A stretch of DNA of 64,000 nt from Palsa-506 sp963755815 (lineage in GTDB: Bacteria > Actinomycetota > Actinomycetes > Streptosporangiales > Streptosporangiaceae), in contig CAVWLF010000004.1 in the NCBI GenBank assembly GCA_963755815.1, positions 1-64,000 of the forward strand, in the 5' to 3' direction. A program made the translations under genes and the position numbers. Below, piece by piece: positions 15,149 to 24,141 of the stretch; the stretch's first letter is position 1, and each line of letters begins with the position of its first letter. The notes beneath the pieces are model-generated. The model was not told the DNA's origin. It made no database searches and worked only from the letters and a program-made list of their open reading frames with translations.

Positions 15149-16996
15149 ATGGCGCGGGACATGCCGGACCCGCCGGCCAGTCCGTCACCGGGCGAGTACC
15201 CGGATGTGGCCGGCCAGCACGCTGCCGATCCGGCCGGAGCTGAGCAGCAGCCGGTGGCCGTCGGATCGCCCCCCGCCGCGGCTACCCAGACTCCTGCCGC
15301 AACGGCGATTGAGGCCCCACCGGCCGTAGCGGCCGAAGGCCCTGAGCCATCGCCAGCACCTGGGAAACCCCGGAGGCTGCTTTTCGTCACGCTCCCCGGC
15401 TGCTGGGGTGCGCTGATTTTCGCGTGCCTTTCGTTCACTCCCTCGCTGCTCCCGCGCGGCGGGATCGTCCAGGGCCTGGTCTGGGGCATTACTGCGGCCA
15501 TCGGTTACGGGCTGGGGGTAGTCGCTGCGTGGGTGTGGCGGGCTTTTGCCGACCGAGGTCCCCGGCGCACACGGCGCTGGGCTTGGCGCACCTTCTTCAT
15601 CACCGGCGGTGTCCTGCTCGCTGTGGCCTTCGGGCTCGGGCAGTACTGGCAGTATGAGATCCGCGGACTGATGGGGGTGACGGACTACAACATCCCGCTC
15701 GTCGTTGCGTCGCCATTCGTCGCAGCACTGATCTTCTGTCTCCTGTTGCTGATCGGGCGCGGCCTGCACGGCCTGTACCGCGGGCTCGCGAAGGCACTCA
15801 ACCGCTGGATCGGGCAGCGGGCGGCGAAGGCGGTCGGCTGGGTCCTGGTGGTCGGCCTCACCTATGTGGTCGTCAGCGGCCTGCTGCTCAACGGCTTCGT
15901 CAGCCTCATGAACGAGGCGTATTCGGTGCGTGACACGACGACCGCCGAAGGGGTGCAGAAGCCCTCGACCGGCCTGCGCTCGGGCGGACCGGGCTCGCTC
16001 GTGCGGTGGGACTCGCTGGGATACCAGGGCCGCAACTTCACCGGCGAGGGTCCCTCGGCCAATGACATCGAGCAGGTCACCGGCCGGCCTGCGATGGCGC
16101 CGATCCGGATCTACGCCGGGCTGGCATCAGCCGACGGGCCGACGGCCCAGGCCGCGCTGGCGGTCGACGACCTCGAGCGCGCGGGCGGCTTCCAGCGCAA
16201 GAACCTGCTCGTGGTGACGACGACCGGCAGCGGCTGGGTCGACCCGGCGCTGGTGGACACGTTCGAGTACCTGACCGGCGGCGACTGCGCCACCGTGGCG
16301 ATCCAGTACTCCTACCTGCCGTCGTGGATTTCCTACCTGGTCGACCAGTCGAAGGCCCTGGCGGCCGGCCGTGCGCTCTTCGACGCGGCCTACGGGGCCT
16401 GGGTAAAGCTGCCCGCTGGCCACCACCCCAGACTGTTTGTGGCCGGCGAAAGCCTGGGGTCATTCGGCGGCGAGGCCGCCTTTACCGGCGAGAACGACCT
16501 GGCCAACCGCACCTCCGGCGCGCTATTCGCGGGGCCGCCCAACTTCAATACGCTGTTCCGGCAATTCAGCGATAATCGCGACGCCGGCAGCCCGGAGGTC
16601 CAGCCGGTCTACCAGGACGGGCGGACGGTGCGTTTCGCGAATGATCCGGCTGCGGGAATCCCTCCGCAGGGCCAGCCCTGGGATGGCAGCCGGGTTCTGT
16701 ACATGCTGCACCCGTCCGACCCGATCGTCTGGTGGAGCCCGCATCTGATCTTCAGCCAGCCGGACTGGATCAGCGAGCCCCCGGGGAAGGACGTGCTCAA
16801 GGGGATGTTCTGGATGCCGTTCATCACCTTCTGGCAGGTCACCGCTGACCTGCCGTTCGCCACCGGCGTTCCGGACGGGCACGGCCACCGGTACTCGGGC
16901 GAGTATGTCGACGGGTGGAATGCCGTCCTGCGGCCCTCCGGCATCACGCCGCAGGACCTGACCAAGCTCAGGAAGATCATCACGCAAGTGCGGTGA
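15149..16996 (+). CDS. Membrane-anchored alpha/beta-hydrolase (PF15420/PF10081)
   Basis: 615 residues, ATG 15149 after AGGAAGAGG. A proline/alanine-rich N-terminus (1-70) is followed by four membrane helices (about 75-250; e.g. LVWGITAAIGYGLGVVAAWV and LVVASPFVAALIFCLLLLIG). The extracytoplasmic or cytoplasmic catalytic domain (about 285-600) starts near 'GREFTGEG'-like 'GRNFTGEGPS' and carries the nucleophile elbow AGESLGS near residue 431. The late 'WGHGH'-like region reads PDGHGHRYSGEY. This two-domain layout is frequent in actinobacteria. The reaction is unknown, with serine hydrolase or lipase chemistry likely. It converges on the CPBP protease gene. Confidence 0.85.
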   Translation: MARDMPDPPASPSPGEYPDVAGQHAADPAGAEQQPVAVGSPPAAATQTPAATAIEAPPAVAAEGPEPSPAPGKPRRLLFVTLPGCWGALIFACLSFTPSLLPRGGIVQGLVWGITAAIGYGLGVVAAWVWRAFADRGPRRTRRWAWRTFFITGGVLLAVAFGLGQYWQYEIRGLMGVTDYNIPLVVASPFVAALIFCLLLLIGRGLHGLYRGLAKALNRWIGQRAAKAVGWVLVVGLTYVVVSGLLLNGFVSLMNEAYSVRDTTTAEGVQKPSTGLRSGGPGSLVRWDSLGYQGRNFTGEGPSANDIEQVTGRPAMAPIRIYAGLASADGPTAQAALAVDDLERAGGFQRKNLLVVTTTGSGWVDPALVDTFEYLTGGDCATVAIQYSYLPSWISYLVDQSKALAAGRALFDAAYGAWVKLPAGHHPRLFVAGESLGSFGGEAAFTGENDLANRTSGALFAGPPNFNTLFRQFSDNRDAGSPEVQPVYQDGRTVRFANDPAAGIPPQGQPWDGSRVLYMLHPSDPIVWWSPHLIFSQPDWISEPPGKDVLKGMFWMPFITFWQVTADLPFATGVPDGHGHRYSGEYVDGWNAVLRPSGITPQDLTKLRKIITQVR

Positions 16997-17041
16997 CCGC
17001 GCCGACCTGGTGCGTCCAGGCGAGGCCCGCCGGTCGCGGGC

Positions 17042-17794
17042 TCAAACCCCGCCCGGCAGATAGTGGACGGCGAACCACGCGACAGCGAGGGCGAGGCCGT
17101 TGGTCGCGACGTGAGCCATAATCGGGGCGATCAGGCTCCCGGACCGCAGCCTGAGCCAGCAGAACACCAGACCGGCGACGAACGTCACCGCAATCGAGCC
17201 GAGTACCAGCAGCACCTGCCCGGCGACGCTGGCGGCCTCGCTCCTGAACACGTGGTTGTCCGACATGGTGTGCAAGGTCGGCGCGATATGCCACAGGCCG
17301 AACAGCGCCGAGGTGATCAGGCTGGCGCGCCGCGGGCCCCACAGCCTCAGCGCCGACCCCAGCAGGACGCCCCGGAAGGCGAACTCCTCCGGGATCGCCG
17401 TCAGCAGCACAATCGGCACCCCCAGCTCGTACAGCAGCCGCCCGCCATCGATCTGCGCTCGCGAATCGTGCAGGAAGCCGTTCGTCGCCGGGATCGCGGC
17501 CGCTACCACCAGCACCAGCAGGACGATCCCGAAGGCAGCGGCCCCGTACAGCAAGCCCGCGCGCGCATCCGCCCGGCCAAGCCCGAGATCCGCAAGAGTC
17601 GCCCCCGCCGTCCAGGCAATCACGCCCAAAGCCGCGGTGAGCAGGCTGATCGCCACCAGGGTCGGGCCTAGCAGCCCGTACTCGCGCGCGACCGTGAACA
17701 AGACCAAGACGGCCACGGTCAGCAGGAAGCAGCGCGCCGCCTTCAACGCTGGCCGGCCAGCTGGGCAGGCAGCCGAGGCACGCGGCAGCGGCAT
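17042..17794 (-). CDS. CPBP family intramembrane glutamic protease
   Basis: 250 residues from ATG 17792-17794 (MPLPRASAAC), where the membrane protein begins; an upstream extension is low-complexity and unlikely to be translated. There are seven to eight hydrophobic helices. The CPBP (Abi/Rce1-like) catalytic motifs are present: AIPEEFAFRGVLL (EExxxR) near residue 150, LFGLWHIAPT (FxxxH) and a late 'PIMAHVATNGLAL' (HxxxN). Relatives process prenylated or membrane peptides or serve in bacteriocin self-immunity; the substrate here is unknown. No bacteriocin gene is near. Confidence 0.88.
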   Translation of the reverse strand: MPLPRASAACPAGRPALKAARCFLLTVAVLVLFTVAREYGLLGPTLVAISLLTAALGVIAWTAGATLADLGLGRADARAGLLYGAAAFGIVLLVLVVAAAIPATNGFLHDSRAQIDGGRLLYELGVPIVLLTAIPEEFAFRGVLLGSALRLWGPRRASLITSALFGLWHIAPTLHTMSDNHVFRSEAASVAGQVLLVLGSIAVTFVAGLVFCWLRLRSGSLIAPIMAHVATNGLALAVAWFAVHYLPGGV

Positions 17795-18014
17795 ACTACG
17801 GTGAGTGACGGTGGTGCGATCACAGCCGAGGTTACCTCCACCAGCCCAAGCGGGCCGCGCGCTAGCCGCCCGCAACGGGCTTCTGCAGCGGATCACCGGA
17901 TTCAGGCTTAAGGTGATCGACATGCACCTGCTGACCGCGGCACCGCCCAGGTCGTCAGGCGTGTGCTCAGTGTCAATGTGCCCGGCCGCCTGATCCCGGT
18001 CTACCCGAGGCATC

Positions 18015-18644
18015 ATGGACATCATCGCAGCGGCCGCCCCGGCGCAGCCTTACGGCGGGTGGGCATATGTGGCCGTGTTCGCGCTGATGGCGCTATCGTT
18101 CGCGGGGATTCCGGCACTGGGGGCGGCGGTGGTGGGGTGGGCCTCGGTGCTGGCCAGCCAGGGGAAGCTCAACATCTTTGCGGTGCTGATCGTGGCGGCC
18201 CTCGGGGCCGAGGCCGGCGGCCTGGCTGGTTACGGGATCGGCAGCCGGTGGGGCCGCAGGCTCCTGGACCGCCCGGGCCGCTGGGGAGAGCGGCTGCGGC
18301 GAGCCCTGGCCGCCGGCGAGGCGCTGTATGAGAAATGGGGACGGCTGGCGGTGTTCTTCACCTCGACCATCGTCTCCGGCATCCTTAAAATGAAGTATTC
18401 CCAGTTCGTGGTGTGGAATTTCGTCGTCGGCGCGGTGTATGTGCTGTCGGTCGGGCCAGCCGCCTACGGGACCGGCAAGGTCGGGGCCGATGAGCAGGAT
18501 GGGGCCAGCCTGATCGCGCTGATAGCCGGGGTAGCGATCGGTGCCGGGTGCATAGTCCTCGCCGTCAGGTACTACCGCCGCCGCAAGGCCCGCAGGCTGC
18601 TGGGCGGCGCCAGCGCTGGCCAGACCAGCGGAGAAACGGGTTGA
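18015..18644 (+). CDS. DedA-like (SNARE-associated) membrane protein
   Basis: 209 residues starting MDIIAAAAPAQPYGGW. Helices occur at about 20-40, 55-75, 105-130, 135-155 and 170-190. The central 'GLAGYGIGSRWGRRLLDRPG' and the amphipathic re-entrant segment 'KWGRLAVFFTSTIVSGILKM' follow the DedA fold. The classical arginine motif FxxRFxP is replaced by FFTSTIVSG, as in one actinobacterial subgroup. DedA proteins scramble or flip lipids such as undecaprenyl phosphate; the role here is not shown. Its start overlaps the minus-strand upstream region of the CPBP gene, with which it diverges. Confidence 0.75.
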   Translation: MDIIAAAAPAQPYGGWAYVAVFALMALSFAGIPALGAAVVGWASVLASQGKLNIFAVLIVAALGAEAGGLAGYGIGSRWGRRLLDRPGRWGERLRRALAAGEALYEKWGRLAVFFTSTIVSGILKMKYSQFVVWNFVVGAVYVLSVGPAAYGTGKVGADEQDGASLIALIAGVAIGAGCIVLAVRYYRRRKARRLLGGASAGQTSGETG

Positions 18645-18734
18645 CGGCGCGCCCAAGGCTCATGTGCTCCAGCAGTCGGTGGGGGCTTGCCAAGGGTTCC
18701 CCGCGCTAATCGTCCCGCGCGTGCGTCTGTCCGA

Positions 18735-18845
18735 CCTCGGACCGCTGCTCGCATCGTGCTGGCCGGCGTCCTGGTGATAGAGGCGGCCGTCGCCTGCCAG
18801 CCGGCCACGGCGGCCGGGGCCGACAATGCGCTGCACGGAACTACC
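18735..18845 (+). pseudogene. DUF1206 gene fragment (duplicate)
   Basis: Bases 18758-18793 are identical over 36 bases to 11026-11061 in the DUF1206 gene. Similarity continues more weakly to about 18840. The frame encodes IVLAGVLVIEAAVACQPATA and ADNALHG, matching ALAGVLVIEAAVAYRPAKAG and VDKALH. It has no start and falls apart at both sides, so it is a truncated duplicate. Bases 18846-19010 carry no gene. Confidence 0.7.
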
Positions 18846-19024
18846 GGCCACTCCCCGCGGTTTTCGCGGACGAGCCAGAACGAGGCACGCCCCGCTGCCG
18901 CCGCTCCCCTCCCCCGATCACGAACGGCGAATTTCCCTGAGCAATACGGCTGGCACGGCACTGTTCTGTCAGACCCGTTCATTAATGTATGAACATAGAT
19001 TCGAATAAGGAGGTGCCGCCCGCG

Positions 19025-20691
19025 ATGTGCCTGCCCGGCCAGCCACCCCGATCCGCCGCCGATCCCGCCGCGCCCCCGCCAGCAGCGGCGGCAACGGCGG
19101 AGACGGCAGCACCGGCGGAGACGGCAGCACCGGCGATGGCGGCGGCGGGGGTTCCGGTGAGCGCGGCGGAGGCGGTGGCGATGGCCCACGCCGCGCTGGC
19201 GTACCTGGCGTCGGCGGATATGGCGTCGCTGCCGGCCGCGGCGCAGGCCGAGTGCCTGCGCGGGTTAGAGCGGGCTGAGTCGCTGCATACCGCGGCGCGG
19301 GCCGGGGCGTTAGCCGCGTTCATCTCCTCCGGCGGCTGCGAGGACGACGGGCAGGGCACGGCAAGAGCGTGGCTTAGGTGGCAGACCCGGATCACCAGCG
19401 GCGCGGCCGCCGGGGCGGTCGGCTGGGCGCGGCGGCTGGCCGCGCATCCGGCGGTCGGCGAGGCGCTGGCGGCGGGGGAGATCTCGGCGTCGTGGGCGCG
19501 GGAGATCTGCGCCTGGACCGGCAAACTCCCCGAAGGTAAGCAGGCGGACGCCGATGAGATTTTGCTGGCGGCTGCGGCGGGCGGCGCGGAGCTGGCGGAT
19601 CTGGCCGGGCTGGCGGAGGAGATGCGGCGCCGCTGCGCCCAGCCCGACACCGATCCGATGGTGGGTTCGCGGATCGGTGGCTGCGGCTGGACCGGACCCT
19701 GAATGACGCGGGCCGGGTGGAAGGTGACCTGACCCCGCAGTGCGCCGCTGCGCTGGACGCGGTGCTGGACGCGTTCAGCAAGAAAGCCGGCCCGGAAGAC
19801 ACCCGCACCGTGGGCCAGCGTCACCATGACGGCCTGGAAGAAGCGTGCCGGCAGCTGATCGCCTCCCGGTGCGTGCCCGACCGCGCCGGGCAGCCCACAC
19901 TGATCCAGTTGCACATGACCCTGGATCAGCTCCGCGGCCTGGACGGCGCCGTCGGCGCGGAGGCGGCGTGGGCGGCGCGTGGTCCCGCGGCGGCGCCGGG
20001 CAGCGATTGTGACGCGGTGATCGTGCCGGTCGTGTCCGGGCACGTCGACCCGGCCGTCCTGGACCAGCTCACCGCCGCGCTCCTCAGCCACCACCCGGCG
20101 CCGTGCGGGGCGGGTGCGCCGTCGGCCCGATACGGCCCCGGGCCCGGGTTCGGCGCAGGGTCCGGGTTCGGCGCGGGGTCGCGATTCGGCCTGTCGTCCT
20201 TGCCGGAGCCCCCGCACGGCCAGCGGCCCCCCTACGGGCCGCAGTCACCCAAAGCCGCGACCGTCCGGCGGCTGATCCTGCGTCACGCCGCGGACCTGCT
20301 GTCCGGACCGGCCGGGCTGGCCGCGTTCTTGCGCACCGGCCTCCTCGACAACGCCGCCGGCGCCATCAGCCTGCCGCTGGACGTGGGCCGGGCCACCAAG
20401 ACCATCCCCGATCACCTGCGCCGCGCCGTGATCACCCGGGACCGCCGCTGCCGCTTCCCCGGCTGCCGCCAGCGCCCCGCCGCCTGCCAGGCCCACCACC
20501 TCACACCAAGAAGCAAAGGCGGCACCACCAGCCTGAACAACCTCATCCTGCTCTGCGCCTTCCACCACCTCACCGCCATCCACCGCTGGGGCTGGCACCT
20601 CACCCTGCACCCCGACGGCACCACCACCGCCACCAGCCCCGACAAACAACGCACCCTGAACAGCCACGGACCACCCGCCCGCGCCGCCTAA
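19025..20691 (+). pseudogene. DUF222/HNH endonuclease (13E12-type), frameshifted
   Basis: AAGGAGGTG (19006-19014) indicates the start ATG 19025 (MCLPGQPP). The N-terminal half is an alanine-rich segment, with an 18-base tandem duplication at 19099-19134, then the DUF222 domain (AYLASADMASLPAAAQAECL, 'REICAWTGKLPEGKQADADE'). The frame is lost near 19664; the normal continuation FADRWLRLDRTLNDAGRVEG lies one frame away and runs to 20691. The C-terminus carries an HNH nuclease: RDRRCRFPGCRQRPAAC, HHLTPRSKGG, NLILLCAFHH. These genes are multicopy in actinobacteria, sometimes intron- or phage-linked. It could be a sequencing slip rather than real loss. Confidence 0.8.
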
Positions 20692-20893
20692 CCCAGGCAG
20701 CGTCGCCGACCGGGTCCGGTTGCGGCTGCGAGCGCGCCGGACGGGCCTGGAACACCATCGCAGGCAGCACGTTCGCCTCGGTGGTCGACTGGGTGTGGAA
20801 CGGCACGGCGTTCGACGGGTCCTGAGGACCAGCCGAACGCCACTATCAGCAGTGGCCCGGTGCGCGACGCGGCGCAGTGCCACGCTGTTGGCC

Positions 20894-21700
20894 ATGAATG
20901 ACACTGCTCAGCGCTCAGGCCCTGGAGCCGATGAGTCCGATCTGGCTGACCCCAGCGGCCGCCTGACCGCCTACCTAGCGAGAACTCAAACGCCGCTCGA
21001 TCTGCTGGCCCTGGCCACGCTGTGGATCACCGTGGTCCAGCCCAGCGACTTCAATGCCGCACATCACGTCAGGGCCATCGCGCTGACCGTCCGGATTGCC
21101 GTCTCCGCCGTCTACGCCATCGACATGGCCATCCGCAGCTTCCTGGCCAGGCGCCACCTGCACTACCTGGTCACCCACCCGCTCGGGCTCGTCTCCGTGA
21201 TCTTCCCGGCAATACGGGTGATCTTCAGCCTCCGCCTGGTCAGATCGATCTTCAGGCGCGGCAACCTCCGCCGTTTCCTGCTGGCCGCAGCGGTGATGGT
21301 CATCAACGGAGCGATCATCGTCTATCTGTACGAGCGGCACGCGCCCAAGTCCAGCATCCACACGCTGGGTGAGTCGCTGTGGTGGTCGGCGGCGACCGTC
21401 ACCACCGTCGGCTACGGCGACTACGTCCCGGTCACCACGCCCGGTCGGATCACCGCCTGCCTCATCATGGGCATCGGCCTGCTCACCCTGGCGGTCGTTA
21501 CCGCGCAGGTGGCGTCGAGCTTCGTCACGCAAGGGCCCGGCGAAGGGCAAGACGGGCCGCCAGCGGAATCAGCCCCACCGGAAGTAACACTGGCTGAGCT
21601 CAACCGGCGGCTGGCCCGGATCGAGGAACTCATCACCGCCGCCACGATGGCATCGTCGCAGCTAGGGGCAACAGCGCCAGAACCGGAATCAGGCGGCTAG
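20894..21700 (+). CDS. Potassium channel family protein (six-helix)
   Basis: 268 residues; ATG 20894 (MNDTAQRSG) is the first start after which ion-channel homology begins. A voltage-sensor-like module of four helices (about 30-140), with the arginine-bearing 'FSLRLVRSIFRRGNLRRFLL' segment, precedes a pore-forming pair of helices. The selectivity filter TTVGYGD lies near residue 175 in 'WWSAATVTTVGYGDYVPVTT'. A short cytoplasmic coiled-coil tail (LAELNRRLARIEELIT) ends the protein. Potassium flux across the plasma membrane is the expected role; no RCK domain is fused and no KefF-like partner is adjacent. Confidence 0.92.
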   Translation: MNDTAQRSGPGADESDLADPSGRLTAYLARTQTPLDLLALATLWITVVQPSDFNAAHHVRAIALTVRIAVSAVYAIDMAIRSFLARRHLHYLVTHPLGLVSVIFPAIRVIFSLRLVRSIFRRGNLRRFLLAAAVMVINGAIIVYLYERHAPKSSIHTLGESLWWSAATVTTVGYGDYVPVTTPGRITACLIMGIGLLTLAVVTAQVASSFVTQGPGEGQDGPPAESAPPEVTLAELNRRLARIEELITAATMASSQLGATAPEPESGG

Positions 21701-21881
21701 TGAGCCCTGGCCGGGTCACTTCACCCGTACCGGGCGATGGTCTTCGCCGGACAGCGAGGCTACGCTGACGCATGTAAGCAGGCGACTGGCGGCTGGTCCG
21801 GCCAACCTGCGGGCGCGGCCGCATTGGGCCGCGTCGTGACGAAGCTAATGGCCCGCGACAGCCCGGAAGGGGCAGGCAGCA

Positions 21882-22535
21882 ATGGCAGCGGAAACTGAGT
21901 TCAGGATAGGAGCCGAGGCAAGCTGCTCAGACGGTCACTGCGGCCACGTGAGCCGCATGATCGTGGATCCGGCGGCACGCACGGTCACGCATCTTGTTAT
22001 CTCGCCGAAGCACGGGCACGAGCCCGGCCGGATTGTTCCCCTCGACCTAGTTGAGTCCGCGGCCGGCGAGATAAGGCTGAGCTGCACCCTCGCGGAGTTC
22101 GGCCGGCTCGATCGCGCCGAGGAGATCGACATGGTGGAAGGCGTCAGCTACGGGGGCGGATACGGCGGCGCGGAGTCGGTCCAGGGCGCCGGCTATACCG
22201 GCGCCCTGGGGGTCGGCGCTGGTATCTCCGGTGGGGGAATCGGCGCGGGCCTGGGACATCACCGGCCGACCGTGGTGGAAGACGTCGTTCCGATCGGCGA
22301 GGCAGACGTTAGTCAGGGTGAGCCGGTCCATGCTATCGACGGTGAAATCGGGCAGGTCCAGGGCTTCCTCGTCAGCCCGGACGACCACCAGGTGACCCAC
22401 GTGCTGCTCCGCGAGGGGCACATCTGGGGACGCAAGGAAGTCAGCATCCCGATCAGCGCCGTGAAAAGCGTCGACGACGGAGTCCGGCTCAACATCACCA
22501 AGAAGCAGGTGGAGGACCTGCCCCCGGCAGGCTGA
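21882..22535 (+). CDS. PRC-barrel domain protein (paralogue 1)
   Basis: 217 residues. Two PRC-barrel-like domains (about 5-80 and 125-215) flank a glycine-rich linker at about 85-125. Hallmarks are 'IVDPAARTVTHLVISP' and 'RIVPLDLVESAAGEIRLSCT' in the first, and 'VHAIDGEIGQVQGFLVSPDD' and 'HIWGRKEVSIPISAV' in the second. PRC barrels occur in photosynthetic reaction centres and RNA-processing proteins; stand-alone actinobacterial ones have no assigned role. About 60% similar to the product of 24142 by eye. The ribosome site AAGGGG lies before ATG 21882. Confidence 0.85.
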   Translation: MAAETEFRIGAEASCSDGHCGHVSRMIVDPAARTVTHLVISPKHGHEPGRIVPLDLVESAAGEIRLSCTLAEFGRLDRAEEIDMVEGVSYGGGYGGAESVQGAGYTGALGVGAGISGGGIGAGLGHHRPTVVEDVVPIGEADVSQGEPVHAIDGEIGQVQGFLVSPDDHQVTHVLLREGHIWGRKEVSIPISAVKSVDDGVRLNITKKQVEDLPPAG

Positions 22536-22582
22536 GAGAACCTTGCGCAGGCCCCTGCTAATCATGAACCGGGAGGAGTGAC

Positions 22583-22792
22583 ATGCCCAGCGGTAATCAG
22601 CACGCCCAGGACCGGCAGGTAGCGGTCCTCGTGATCGGGCTGGCGGCGCTGGCGGCGCTTGCCCGGCACCGCCGCACATTTGCGTTCGTCGCCGTGTCCG
22701 CGATCGCGGTGGCCGCGGTCGCAGGCATGGCGCACGAGGGCCAGACTCAGTCCTTTGAGCGCATGGCCGACTGGATTCGGCGGCACTCATAG
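22583..22792 (+). CDS. Small hypothetical protein (69 residues), membrane-associated
   Basis: A strong ribosome site GGGAGGAG precedes ATG 22583. The product has a hydrophilic start (PSGNQHAQDRQ), a hydrophobic stretch VAVLVIGLAALAALA, basic residues RHRR, then a second hydrophobic stretch FAFVAVSAIAVAAVAGMAH, with a polar tail. It lies 47 bases after a PRC-barrel gene on the same strand and is probably co-transcribed. I do not recognise the family. Confidence 0.65.
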   Translation: MPSGNQHAQDRQVAVLVIGLAALAALARHRRTFAFVAVSAIAVAAVAGMAHEGQTQSFERMADWIRRHS

Positions 22793-22803
22793 GAGCGGCT
22801 GAA

Positions 22804-23106
22804 CTACGTGGCGGTCGATTCGTCCTCGAACTGGCGGAAGCCATGCAGGTCGTAATCCATGCCGTAGACCCGCTTCAGGTCCGTGATGGCGGCCAGCGCG
22901 CGCGTCCCGTGCGGGCTGGCGGCCAGCTCCCCCTCGTGGCCTTCGGCGGCCTGGAACGAGTGCAGGACGATCTTCTCCAGCAGCTGGCCGAGCGTCACGC
23001 CCTCGAACTCCGCCAGCCCCTTGAGGACCTTCACCAGCCGCTTCTCCATCCGGACGCCAAGCTGCACGCGCTCCACCCGGACCGGCCCGGTTGCCCCGGG
23101 CATCAT
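22804..23106 (-). CDS. Small hypothetical protein, ribbon-helix-helix-like N-terminus
   Basis: 100 residues; ATG at 23104-23106. Residues 10-50 (VRVERVQLGVRMEKRLVKVL, then EFEGVTLGQLLEKIVLHSF) have the strand-helix-helix pattern of RHH/CopG DNA-binding domains. The C-terminus (HGTRALAAITDLKRVYGMDY) is conserved-looking but unassigned. Its ATG overlaps the stop of the acetyltransferase gene by four bases (ATGA), so it is the second gene of an operon and its translation is coupled. DNA binding is predicted, not shown. Confidence 0.55.
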   Translation of the reverse strand: MMPGATGPVRVERVQLGVRMEKRLVKVLKGLAEFEGVTLGQLLEKIVLHSFQAAEGHEGELAASPHGTRALAAITDLKRVYGMDYDLHGFRQFEDESTAT

Positions 23107-23987
23107 GAGCCCCCGGCCAGCGCCGGCCGGGCGTAAGCGAGGAGCGTCGCCGTACGCAACGGCACGAAGCCCGCCCGCAGGTAAAGGCCGATGTCATTAC
23201 CGACCTTGAGCCGCTCGCAGCCGCGGGCGGCAAGCCGTTCCAGCCCGGCCGCGAGAACGTGACTGGCGATCCCCCGGCGCTGATGCGCGTCCTCGGTCCG
23301 CATGGGCTCGACCAGCCCGACCCGGGTAACGGGATCGGCCCAGAACAGGCCATATCCCGCTACCTGACCGTCCGGGGCCTCGACGGCAAGATCCAGCTCG
23401 GGGCGGTACAGCGAGCACTGCGCCAGCCGCGCCGCCACGTCAGGCCCGTTGCGGGCCGTCATCGGATGCCCCCGGCCAGGGGCATCGGCCCTCGACACCA
23501 GCCGGTAACCGGGCGCCAGGGCCGGGACCGGCGGCCTGCGCGCGGCGGCGAGCCAGGTAGCCAGGATGCCGGGCTGGCCGGCCGGCCGGTAGCCGGCCGC
23601 CGCGAGTTCAGCCAGCGCCCCGGCGTCATCTGACCGGACCGGGAACTCGGCCGCCACGGCCAGGGCCTCGACCCGCCGGAGCGCTTCTCGCCATACCGCG
23701 GGCCCGGGCCCGTCCTCGCCCGGCAGGATCAGCACATCGCACTGGACCCGGGTGTAGAAGAAGTCGGTGAGAATCACGGCGGCCACCGGCTCGCCCTGCC
23801 CGTCGAGCCAGAACAGCTGGCCGTGCCGGTCACTCGGGCGCTCCTGGCGCGACCACCACTGCACGTCGGCCGCTTCCCAGATCCCGCCGGCCGGCGAACG
23901 CAGGCGCATCCGCTGCAACAGCGCGGTCGCCAGCTGCAGGTAGCGGGCACCACTGACCAGGACAGCGGGCGCCGATTGCCTCATCAT
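23103..23987 (-). CDS. GNAT family N-acetyltransferase
   Basis: 294 residues from ATG 23985-23987. The C-terminal GNAT domain (about 195-290) holds the acetyl-CoA pyrophosphate loop 'RTEDAHQRRGIASHVLAAGL' and the following 'KVGNDIGLYLRAGFVPLRTA'. A less conserved N-terminal half (about 1-150) probably forms a second GNAT-like fold. The substrate is unknown. It is the first gene of an overlapping pair with the RHH-like gene at 23106. Its start lies against a GGGACCAT tandem repeat, which may affect its expression. Confidence 0.8.
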   Translation of the reverse strand: MMRQSAPAVLVSGARYLQLATALLQRMRLRSPAGGIWEAADVQWWSRQERPSDRHGQLFWLDGQGEPVAAVILTDFFYTRVQCDVLILPGEDGPGPAVWREALRRVEALAVAAEFPVRSDDAGALAELAAAGYRPAGQPGILATWLAAARRPPVPALAPGYRLVSRADAPGRGHPMTARNGPDVAARLAQCSLYRPELDLAVEAPDGQVAGYGLFWADPVTRVGLVEPMRTEDAHQRRGIASHVLAAGLERLAARGCERLKVGNDIGLYLRAGFVPLRTATLLAYARPALAGGS

Positions 23988-24009
23988 GGTCCCATGGTCC
24001 CATGGTCCC
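23986..24009. repeat. ATGGTCCC octamer x3 at acetyltransferase start
   Basis: Three exact ATGGTCCC units (GGGACCAT on the coding strand) sit directly before the minus-strand start codon at 23987, partly overlapping it. The 8-base period is not a multiple of three, so copy changes would alter the frame of any upstream start and the spacing of the translation start. Confidence 0.6.
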
Positions 24010-24141
24010 TCAGTCCCATCAACTGACTTTGCGGACAGTCCCCCGCTACGAGGCGCGAGGGTCCCGGGCGGAGGCGCGAGGGTGCCCTGAGCGCCGGCCG
24101 GGTTCGCGCTAGAGTCCAGGGGGATACGAGGAGGCTGGCCA

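Noticed and set aside
19081..19260. PE-PGRS-like Gly/Asn-rich frame (GGNGGDGSTGGDG)
   Set aside because: It is an out-of-frame reading of the alanine-rich start of the HNH gene; no PE domain.
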